Part shown: positions 1-5,853 of the stretch, piece by piece
How the letters are laid out: every line of letters begins with the position of its first letter
Numbering within the stretch: position 1 is the stretch's first letter
Assembly (NCBI GenBank): GCA_000715635.1
Contig: KL569136.1
Location: 27,178-33,416, forward strand
Length of the DNA: 6,239 nucleotides
DNA from: Streptomyces violaceus
GTDB lineage: Bacteria > Actinomycetota > Actinomycetes > Streptomycetales > Streptomycetaceae
Reading direction: 5' to 3'
Notes under the pieces: model-generated
Told to the model about the DNA's origin: nothing
Seen by the model: only the letters and a program-made list of their open reading frames with translations
Databases searched by the model: none
Position numbers and translations under genes: made by a program

Positions 1-1
1 C

Positions 2-292
2 CTCGCGCTCGCCAGGGCTGTCGTCGGGCAGCCGGAGTTCCTCGTGCTGGACGACCCGCTGTCGGCCCTGGACGTGCACACCGAGGCCGCCGTGGAGGCC
101 GCCCTGCGGGACGTCCTCGCGGACACGACCGCCCTGATCGTGGCGCACCGCCCGTCCACCGTGCTGCTCGCCGACCGGGTCGCGCTGCTGTCCGGCGGCC
201 GGATCGCCGCGGTCGGCACCCACCACGAACTGCTGCGGACGAACGCCGAGTACGCGCACCTGATGTCAGGGGAAGAGGAGGGCGCACGATGA
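2..292 (+). CDS. ABC exporter half-transporter, C-terminal fragment of NBD (5' end outside window)
   Basis: The window opens inside this gene; 96 C-terminal residues are visible. They cover the end of an ABC nucleotide-binding domain: the helix just after the signature motif (LALARAV), Walker B (FLVLDD, visible residues 13-18), the D-loop (SALD, 21-24), the H-switch (IVAHR, His at visible residue 49) and the usual tail GTHHELL. The residue after the Walker B Asp is Asp18, where catalytically competent NBDs have Glu. This is a hallmark of the degenerate-site subunit of heterodimeric exporters of the TM287/288 type (family knowledge). The TGA stop overlaps the ATG of the next gene (ATGA, 289-292), implying translational coupling and a partner relationship. 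The tail resembles that of the third gene (HTEA after the D-loop, GTHxELL), so both probably hold the same role in two tandem pairs. Membrane domain, Walker A and signature lie upstream and cannot be judged. Substrate unknown. Confidence 0.93.
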   Translation, partial: LALARAVVGQPEFLVLDDPLSALDVHTEAAVEAALRDVLADTTALIVAHRPSTVLLADRVALLSGGRIAAVGTHHELLRTNAEYAHLMSGEEEGAR

Positions 293-2136
293 CGGCCGCC
301 ACCAGCACACCGGCCGACAGGAAAGACGACCAGGCGCCCGCCACCGGCGACCCCTTCGACCAGGACGTCCTGCCCACTCCGCCGGGCGCCACCGCCGCCC
401 TGCTGCGCTCCCTGCTCACGCCCCTGAAAGCCCGGGTCACGGTCACGACGATCCTGCTGCTGCTCCAGCAGGCGGTCGTGCAGGCGGGACCGCTGCTCGT
501 GGCGTACGCCATCGACCGTGCCGTACCGGCGTTCCGGGCCGGGGACCACGGGCCGCTGACAGCGGTGGGCGCCGGCTATCTGGGGTGCGCGCTGGCCGCT
601 GGCGGACTCCAGTACGCGTTCGTCTCCGCCGCGGCCCGGGTCAGCCAGGACGTGCTGCTCGACCTGCGCGGCCGGATCTTCCGCCACGCGCAGGCGCTGA
701 GCGTCGACTTCCACGAGCGCTACACCTCGGGCCGTCTCATCTCCCGCTCCACGGCGGACGTGGAGTCGCTGCGCGAGCTGCTGGACGAGGGCCTGCAGGA
801 GCTCGTGACGGTCATCCTGTCCTTCGTCTACATCTCGGCGATGCTGCTCTGGCTCGACCTGGGCCTCGGGAGCGTGGCGGTGGCGTCCCTGGTGCCGCTC
901 TACGCCCTCGTGCGGCTGTACCAGCGGCGGGCCGGGCGGGTGTACCGGGCGCGGTCCACCGCCATCGCGGCCGTCATCGTGAAGTTCGTCGAGACGATGA
1001 ACGGCATCCGGCCGGTGCGCGCCTTCCGCCGCGAGGCCGTCAACGACGCGGACTTCGGCGCGCTCAACGAGCGGCACGAGCGGACCAACGGCAACGCGCT
1101 GCTGGAGATGGCCCGGTACGTCACCGGCTCGCGGCTGGTCGCCAACACGGCGGTGGCGGCGATCGTGCTGTGGGGCGCCTACCGGGTCGCGGGCGGCACG
1201 CTGGCCCTCGGTGTGCTGGCGGCGGCCGTGCTGTACCTGCGGCGGCTGTACGACCCGATCGACCGGCTCGGGATGTTCCTCAACTCGTACCAGTCGGCGG
1301 CGGCCTCGCTGGAGAAGATCGCCGGGCTGCTCGCCCAGACCCCGTCCGTCCCCGAGCCGGCGGACCCCCGGCCGCTCCCGCCCCTGGCGAGCGAGCACCC
1401 GGGCCGCGAGGTCGTCTTCGACGGCGTCAGCTTCGGCTACCGCACCGGCGGCGAGGTGCTGCCCGGCTTCGACCTCACGATCCCGGCCGGGCAGACGGTC
1501 GCGGTCGTCGGCTCCACGGGCGCCGGAAAGTCGACGCTGGCCAAGCTGCTGGCCCGGTTCTACGACCCCTCCGAGGGCCGGGTGCTGCTGGACGGCGTCG
1601 ACCTGCGCGACCTCGCCGTGCCCGACCTGCGGCGCGGGGTGGTCATGGTGACGCAGGAGGCGTTCCTGTTCTCCGGCACGGTCGCCGAGAACATCGCGAT
1701 CGGCCGCCCGGACGCCACCCGCGAGGAGATGGAGCAGGCCGCGAAGGAGATCGGCGCGCACGACTTCATCAGCGCCCTGCCCGACGGCTACGACACCGAC
1801 GTACGCAAGCGGGGCGGCCGCATCTCGGCCGGTCAGCGCCAACTGGTGGCGTTCGCCCGGGCGTTGCTTGCCGACCCGGCGGTGCTGATCCTCGACGAGG
1901 CGACCAGCTCGCTGGACATCCCGGGCGAGCGCGCGGTGCAGCGGGCGATGGCGACGGTGCTGAAGGGGCGTACGGCGGTGGTCATCGCGCACCGGCTGTC
2001 GACCGTGGAGATCGCGGACCGTGTCCTGGTGATGGAGCAGGGGAAGATCGTCGAGGACGGCGCACCGGCCGAACTCGTCGCGGGCACGGGCAGGTTCGCC
2101 GATCTGCACCGGGCCTGGCGGGACAGTCTGGCGTAG
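289..2136 (+). CDS. ABC exporter half-transporter, catalytic subunit (TMD-NBD fusion)
   Basis: A 615-residue inner-membrane ABC exporter subunit, full length for the family. After a hydrophilic N-terminus of about 48 residues comes a six-helix membrane domain (roughly 48-330; clear hydrophobic stretches near 50-75, 88-112, 168-210 and 275-322), then the NBD. It has A-loop Tyr384, Walker [10 protein letters not shown] (408-416, Lys414), Q-loop Gln456, Walker B LILDE (Asp536, Glu537), D-loop SSLD and H-switch His568. All residues for ATP hydrolysis on its own side are present. The signature is ISAGQ (512-516) instead of LSGGQ, a mild change. With the Asp-for-Glu Walker B of the upstream gene this predicts a heterodimer with one strong and one weak ATP site. 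The ATG at 289 is supported by GGAGG at 277-281, 7 bases upstream, and overlaps the upstream stop. Substrate (drug, lipid or peptide) cannot be inferred. Confidence 0.95.
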   Translation: MTAATSTPADRKDDQAPATGDPFDQDVLPTPPGATAALLRSLLTPLKARVTVTTILLLLQQAVVQAGPLLVAYAIDRAVPAFRAGDHGPLTAVGAGYLGCALAAGGLQYAFVSAAARVSQDVLLDLRGRIFRHAQALSVDFHERYTSGRLISRSTADVESLRELLDEGLQELVTVILSFVYISAMLLWLDLGLGSVAVASLVPLYALVRLYQRRAGRVYRARSTAIAAVIVKFVETMNGIRPVRAFRREAVNDADFGALNERHERTNGNALLEMARYVTGSRLVANTAVAAIVLWGAYRVAGGTLALGVLAAAVLYLRRLYDPIDRLGMFLNSYQSAAASLEKIAGLLAQTPSVPEPADPRPLPPLASEHPGREVVFDGVSFGYRTGGEVLPGFDLTIPAGQTVAVVGSTGAGKSTLAKLLARFYDPSEGRVLLDGVDLRDLAVPDLRRGVVMVTQEAFLFSGTVAENIAIGRPDATREEMEQAAKEIGAHDFISALPDGYDTDVRKRGGRISAGQRQLVAFARALLADPAVLILDEATSSLDIPGERAVQRAMATVLKGRTAVVIAHRLSTVEIADRVLVMEQGKIVEDGAPAELVAGTGRFADLHRAWRDSLA

Positions 2137-2158
2137 GACGGCGACGGAGGGCGGGCGG

Positions 2159-3913
2159 ATGATCGACGCGTACGAGGACCCCGGCACACCCGACCACCGT
2201 GGCGGCGCCCGTTACCTGTGGTGGCTGGTCGCCCGGCAGCCCTGGCGGTGTGCGGCCGGGGCGATGTTCGGCAGCGTGTGGATGGTGCTGCTGGCGGCCA
2301 CGCCGTACATGATGTCCCGGGCGATCGACGACGGCCTCGAGCCCGGCGACATGGGCGCGCTGGCCGTCTGGAGCGGGGCGCTGTTCACGGTGGGGGCGTT
2401 CAACTCCTGGCTGAGCATCATGCGGCACCGCACGATGACCCGGGTGCGGATGGACGCCAACTTCCGCACGGTGAAGGTGGTGGTCGGGCAGGCGGTGCGG
2501 CTGGGTGCCTCGCTGCGGCGGCAGGCGAGCGCCGGGGAGGTCGTCACGATCGGTGTGGGCGACGTGCAGACGGTCAGTCAGTCGCTGACCGTGGTGGGGC
2601 CCGGCGTCGGCGCCGTCCTGGGCTATCTGGTGATCGCCGTGCTGCTGGTGTCGGTCTCGGGACTCGTCGCCCTGATCGTGCTGCTCGGCATTCCGGTGCT
2701 CGCCCTGCTGATGGGGCCGCTGCTCGGCCGGTTGCAGGGGTCGGAGACGGAGTACCGCGAGCGGCAGGGCGTGCTGACCGCGCGGATCGGTGACCTCGCG
2801 GGCGGACTGCGGGTCCTCGCAGGCCTGGGCGGCAAGCAGCTGGTGGCGGACGCCTTCCGGCAGGACTCGCGGCGGCTGTGCGAGCAGGGCTACCGGGTGG
2901 GGGCGGTGACGAGCTGGGTGCAGGCACTGGGGGTCGGGCTGCCGACCCTGTTCCTGGCGGTGGTGACCTGGCTGGCGGCCCGGCTCGCCGCGCAGGGCGA
3001 CATCACCGTGGGCCAGCTGGTGTCCGTCTACGGCTATGTGGCCGTGCTGGTGTGGCCGGTGGCCTTCCTGGTCGAGTGCGGCTACCAGATCAGCCGCGGC
3101 CTGGTGTGCGCACGCCGGGTCGTACGGTTCCTGCGCCTGGAGCCGATGGCCGACACGGGGACCCTGGACGCCCCGTCCGAGCCGTCCGCCCTGTACGACC
3201 CGGAGTCGGGCGTACGCGCCCTGCCGGGGCGCCTGACGGCCCTGGTGGCAGAACAACCGGCGGACGCGACGACGGTGGTGGACCGCCTGGGCCGCTACAC
3301 CCCGTCGAACGCCACGTGGGGCGACAGGCGCCTGGACGACATCGCCCTGACCCAGATCCGGGCACGCATCCTGGTGGCCGACCACGACTCCGACCTGTTC
3401 GCAGGAACTCTCCAGGACATGATCCGACCTGCTTCCAGGGGCGCGGGGAACCGCGCGAACAACCACAACGCACCCGCACCCGCCGAACAACCCCACCCGG
3501 CACCCCGAACGGCGCTCCACACAGCCGCGGCAGAAGACATCGTCCAAGCCCTCCCCCACGGCCTGAACACCCCCATGGACGCCCAGGCCCGCAACCTCAG
3601 CGGCGGCCAACGCCAACGCGTCCGCCTGGCGAGAGCCCTCCTCACCGACCCCGAGATCCTCCTGGCCGTCGAGCCCACCTCGGCCCTCGACGCCCACACC
3701 GAGGCCACCGTCGCCACGCGGCTGAGGTCGGCGAGGGAAGGCCGCACCACGGTCGTGACCACCACCTCCCCCCTCGTCCTGGACCGCACGGACACCGTCC
3801 ACTACCTCAGGGACGGCAAGGTCGAAGCCTCCGGCACCCACCAGGAACTGCTCGGCACCAGCCCCGGCTACCGCGCCCTCGTCTCCAGGGAAACCGAAGA
3901 GGTCCCGGGATGA
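2159..3913 (+). CDS. ABC exporter half-transporter with degenerate, probably non-hydrolysing NBD
   Basis: A 584-residue TMD-NBD protein. The membrane domain is normal (hydrophobic stretches near 28-54, 67-88, 143-188, 253-276 and 285-308). The NBD has lost nearly all residues that act on its own nucleotide. The Walker A position reads AEQPADATT (364-372), with Ala370 at the Lys position and the glycines gone. The Q-loop Gln is replaced, probably by Asp408. Walker B reads LLAVE, with Val504 at the Asp position but Glu505 kept. The H-switch region is TTTSP (Thr536 for His). The motifs that serve the partner remain: LSGGQ (480-484) and D-loop SALD (508-511). The protein should therefore be an activating pseudo-ATPase working with the next gene, whose start overlaps its stop (ATGA, 3910-3913). 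ATG 2159 has GGAGG at 2146-2150, 8 bases upstream. Residues about 423-451 form an unusual Asn/Pro/Ala/His-rich linker encoded by a repeat. From about base 3240, and clearly after 3420, codons shift from G-ending to C/A-ending. The reading frame is intact, so this is not an obvious pseudogene. Confidence 0.93.
   Translation: MIDAYEDPGTPDHRGGARYLWWLVARQPWRCAAGAMFGSVWMVLLAATPYMMSRAIDDGLEPGDMGALAVWSGALFTVGAFNSWLSIMRHRTMTRVRMDANFRTVKVVVGQAVRLGASLRRQASAGEVVTIGVGDVQTVSQSLTVVGPGVGAVLGYLVIAVLLVSVSGLVALIVLLGIPVLALLMGPLLGRLQGSETEYRERQGVLTARIGDLAGGLRVLAGLGGKQLVADAFRQDSRRLCEQGYRVGAVTSWVQALGVGLPTLFLAVVTWLAARLAAQGDITVGQLVSVYGYVAVLVWPVAFLVECGYQISRGLVCARRVVRFLRLEPMADTGTLDAPSEPSALYDPESGVRALPGRLTALVAEQPADATTVVDRLGRYTPSNATWGDRRLDDIALTQIRARILVADHDSDLFAGTLQDMIRPASRGAGNRANNHNAPAPAEQPHPAPRTALHTAAAEDIVQALPHGLNTPMDAQARNLSGGQRQRVRLARALLTDPEILLAVEPTSALDAHTEATVATRLRSAREGRTTVVTTTSPLVLDRTDTVHYLRDGKVEASGTHQELLGTSPGYRALVSRETEEVPG
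3433..3492 (+). repeat. In-frame copy of a GC-rich Streptomyces-type interspersed hairpin repeat
   Basis: The stretch begins TTCCAGGGGCGCGGGGAACC and continues with a C/A-rich part. It contains a perfect 6-bp inverted repeat, GCGCGG (3441-3446) and CCGCGC (3451-3456), around a GGAA loop, which is a GNRA-type tetraloop if transcribed. From memory, very similar sequences (CAGGGGCGCGGGGAAC followed by T or C and GCGCGA, then a C/A-rich tail) recur in many Streptomyces genomes, mostly between genes. I could not run a search to confirm it. Here it lies inside an ABC transporter gene and encodes about 20 residues rich in Asn, Ala, Pro and His (about 426-445) in the helical subdomain between the Q-loop region and the signature motif. 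The ends are approximate and no target-site duplication was identified. Confidence 0.55.
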
Positions 3914-5682
3914 GCCACGAACACCTGCCGGTCGCCGAACGGGCGGACGTCCGACGGGCCCTGCTCGGCCTCGTACGGGCCGATACCCGGGCCTTCGGTG
4001 TCGTCCTGGGCCTGAACGCGCTCGCCGCCGTGGCCGGGCTGGCCGGGCCGTGGCTGCTGGGCCGGATGATCGACGACGTGCGGGCCGGGCGGGGGGCGGC
4101 CGCCGTGGACCGGCTGGCCCTGCTCCTTCTGCTGTGCGCCCTGGCGCAGGTACTGCTGGCACGCTGGGCCCGGTACGTGGGGCACCGCTTCGGGGAGCGG
4201 ACCCTGAGCCGGGTGCGGGAGCGGTTCGTGGACCGGGCGTTGACGCTGCCCGCCTCGGTGGTGGAGCGGGCCGGCACCGGTGATCTGACGGCCCGGGGGA
4301 CGGCGGACGTGACGACCGTCGGCAACACCCTGCGGGACGCGGGTCCCATCCTGCTCGTCAACCTGGTCCAGGCGCTGTTCCTCGTCGTGGCGGTGTTCCT
4401 GATGTCCCCGGTGCTCGGCGCCCTCGCGGTGCTGGCGCTGACGCCGATCTGGATCGCACTGCGCTGGTACCTGCGCCGGGCCCGGGACGGGTATCTCGCC
4501 GAGGGCGCTGCCACATCGGACGTGGCGGAGATCGTGGCGTCGACGGCGGCCGGGGCGCGCACGGTGGAGGCGTTCGGGCTCCAGGAGCGGCGCACGGCCG
4601 CGAGCCGGGACGCCCTGGAGACCTCCCGCCGCACCCGCTTCTACACCCTCTTCCTGCGCACGGTGTTCTTCCCGGTGATGGAGACGTCGTACGTCCTCCC
4701 GGTCGCCGGAGTCCTGGTGATCGGAGGCGCGCTGCACGCGTCCGGCTCGATGAGCCTCGGAGCGGTCGTGGCGGCGGCGCTGTATCTGCAGCAGCTGAGC
4801 GCGCCGCTGGACGAGGTCCTGGTGCGGATCGAGCAACTCCAGGCGGGCGGCGCCTCGTTCGCCCGCGTGGAGGGCCTGGCCAGGGCCCCGCGGGCCGCCG
4901 AGGAGGGCGCCTGTCCGGATCCGGACGGCGACCGCATCGACGTCACAGGCGTGCGCTACGCCTACGACGGGGGCGTCGAGGTGCTGCGCGGCGTCGACCT
5001 GATGGTGAGACCCGGGGAGCGGCTGGCCATGGTCGGGCCCTCCGGGGCCGGCAAGACCACGCTGAGCCGGCTGATGGCGGGCATCGACGCGCCGACCGCC
5101 GGCTCGGTGACGGTCGGCGGCGTGCCCGTGGTCGGGCTCGGACCGGAGCGGCTGCGTCGCCAGGTCGTCCTGGTCACCCAGGAGCACCACGTGTTCCTGG
5201 GCTCGGTCCGTGACAACCTGCGGATCGCCGAACCGGGCGCCGGTGACGAGGAGTTGTGGAAAGCGCTGGGCGTGGTCGGCGCCGACACCTGGATGCGGGA
5301 GCTGCCGGAGGGCCTGGACACCCGCCTGGGCCAAGGCGGTTGGCGTACGGACGGCTCACAGGCCCAGCAACTCGCCCTCGCCCGGGTGGTGCTGGCGGAT
5401 CCGCACACACTGATCCTGGACGAGGCGACCGCCCTGCTCGACCCGACGACCGCCCGGCACACCGAGCGCGCCCTGGCCGCCGTCCTCGAGGGGCGGACCG
5501 TCATCGCCGTCGCCCACCGGCTGCACACCGCGCACGACGCCGACCGGGTCGCGGTGATGGAGGACGGCCGGCTGACCGAACTCGGCACGCACGAGGAGCT
5601 GGTGGCGGCCGGCGGGGCGTATGCGGCCCTGTGGCACTCCTGGCACGGGGACCTGCCCGAGAGCCGTCAAGGGTCCGCATAA
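3910..5682 (+). CDS. ABC exporter half-transporter, ATP-hydrolysing partner with altered signature motif
   Basis: A 590-residue TMD-NBD exporter subunit. The open frame continues far upstream, but ATG 3910 is chosen because it overlaps the preceding stop (ATGA) and has GAAGAGG at 3896-3902, 7 bases upstream. Hydrophobic stretches near 28-52, 68-88, 148-195, 258-285 and 288-310 form the membrane domain. The NBD has A-loop Tyr352, a perfect Walker A GPSGAGKTT (376-384, Lys382), Q-loop Gln424, Walker B LILDE (Asp504, Glu505) and H-switch His536. Where LSGGQ is expected, alignment through the following LALAR...LADP helix gives TDGSQ (480-484): the Ser that contacts the ATP gamma-phosphate is Asp and the second Gly is Ser. 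It therefore cannot supply a normal signature to a partner. It matches the third gene exactly, which has LSGGQ but no Walker A. The working enzyme is presumably this 3/4 heterodimer with a single ATP site. The stop is TAA, followed by a probable terminator. Substrate unknown. Confidence 0.94.
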   Translation: MSHEHLPVAERADVRRALLGLVRADTRAFGVVLGLNALAAVAGLAGPWLLGRMIDDVRAGRGAAAVDRLALLLLLCALAQVLLARWARYVGHRFGERTLSRVRERFVDRALTLPASVVERAGTGDLTARGTADVTTVGNTLRDAGPILLVNLVQALFLVVAVFLMSPVLGALAVLALTPIWIALRWYLRRARDGYLAEGAATSDVAEIVASTAAGARTVEAFGLQERRTAASRDALETSRRTRFYTLFLRTVFFPVMETSYVLPVAGVLVIGGALHASGSMSLGAVVAAALYLQQLSAPLDEVLVRIEQLQAGGASFARVEGLARAPRAAEEGACPDPDGDRIDVTGVRYAYDGGVEVLRGVDLMVRPGERLAMVGPSGAGKTTLSRLMAGIDAPTAGSVTVGGVPVVGLGPERLRRQVVLVTQEHHVFLGSVRDNLRIAEPGAGDEELWKALGVVGADTWMRELPEGLDTRLGQGGWRTDGSQAQQLALARVVLADPHTLILDEATALLDPTTARHTERALAAVLEGRTVIAVAHRLHTAHDADRVAVMEDGRLTELGTHEELVAAGGAYAALWHSWHGDLPESRQGSA

Positions 5683-5696
5683 CGAACATGAACTTC

Positions 5697-5717
5697 CGGT
5701 CAACGAACCGTTTTTTG
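5697..5717 (+). terminator. Probable intrinsic terminator of the ABC operon
   Basis: CGGTTC (5697-5702) and GAACCG (5706-5711) are perfect inverted repeats around a 3-base AAC spacer, followed directly by six T residues (5712-5717). The element sits 14 bases after the TAA stop of the last ABC gene. A T6 run is rare in this GC-rich sequence, which strengthens the call. The stem is short and the loop tight (5 bp with a 5-base loop is the alternative fold), so termination may be partial. The same palindrome could instead be an operator for the downstream gene. Confidence 0.6.
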
Positions 5718-5733
5718 GCCATACTCTTGACGC
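5700..5733 (+). promoter_or_regulatory. Possible promoter region for the downstream protease gene (weak)
   Basis: This is the most AT-rich patch between the ABC operon and the protease gene. It holds CATACT (5721-5726), a 4/6 match to a -10 hexamer, with TTCAAC (5700-5705) as a poor -35 at 15 bases spacing. TTGACG (5728-5733) is a good -35-like hexamer, but nothing resembling TAnnnT follows it: I see no TA dinucleotide between 5734 and the start codon. Either CATACT is the real -10, giving a leader of about 120 bases, or the promoter uses an alternative sigma factor. Confidence 0.2.
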
Positions 5734-5816
5734 GATCCTGACAGAAAGCGCACTCCCCTGCCACGCTTCCGACGACTGCTCCACGGAAACCCCACTGCGA
5801 CACCTCCACCTCCCCA

Positions 5817-5835
5817 GGCCGGGCGACCCCCGGCC
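5817..5835 (+). promoter_or_regulatory. 5'-leader hairpin just upstream of the protease ribosome binding site
   Basis: GGCCGGG (5817-5823) and CCCGGCC (5829-5835) form a perfect 7-bp all-G/C stem with a 5-base loop CGACC. It ends 6 bases before the AAGGAG ribosome binding site, so it would leave the site exposed and place the stem directly beside it. It may stabilise the message or modulate initiation. In GC-rich DNA such a stem can also arise by chance. Confidence 0.4.
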
Positions 5836-5841
5836 ATGCAG

Positions 5842-5847
5842 AAGGAG
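5842..5847 (+). promoter_or_regulatory. Ribosome binding site AAGGAG that decides the protease start
   Basis: AAGGAG is followed at 3 bases by GTG (5851) and at 6 bases by TTG (5854), both in the protease frame. An in-frame ATG at 5836 lies upstream of this site and would place it inside the coding region. The 6-base spacing favours TTG 5854; GTG 5851 is the alternative. Confidence 0.65.
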
Positions 5848-5853
5848 TCAGTG

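Noticed and set aside
585..2162. 525-residue + strand open frame overlapping gene 2
   Set aside because: Arg/Ala/Gly-rich out-of-frame translation of a well-supported ABC exporter; no independent motif.
2878..3909. Upstream extension of the gene 4 frame giving a 934-residue protein
   Set aside because: The first 344 residues are low-complexity Arg/Pro/Gly-rich sequence overlapping gene 3 in another frame. ATG 3910 has a ribosome binding site and the ATGA coupling seen between genes 1 and 2.
2159..3913. Gene 3 as a pseudogene
   Set aside because: The frame is open for 584 codons, the ribosome binding site is good, and the partner-serving motifs LSGGQ and SALD are intact while gene 4 shows the matching complementary loss, which argues for continued function.
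1982..4162. Long 726-residue open frame on the minus strand, plus another of 488 residues (3868-5334)
   Set aside because: They lie opposite clear ABC genes, have low-complexity Arg/Pro/Gly/His-rich translations with no recognisable domain, and arise from the lack of stop codons in GC-rich DNA.
4913..4926. Perfect 14-bp palindrome GTCCGGATCCGGAC inside gene 4
   Set aside because: It encodes the linker before the NBD. In about 6 kb of GC-rich sequence one such palindrome is roughly expected by chance, and nothing around it suggests an operator.
5728..5756. TTGACG as the -35 of a standard promoter
   Set aside because: At 16-19 bases downstream there is only GC-rich sequence with no TAnnnT hexamer, so a standard pair is not supported; kept only as part of a weak candidate region.
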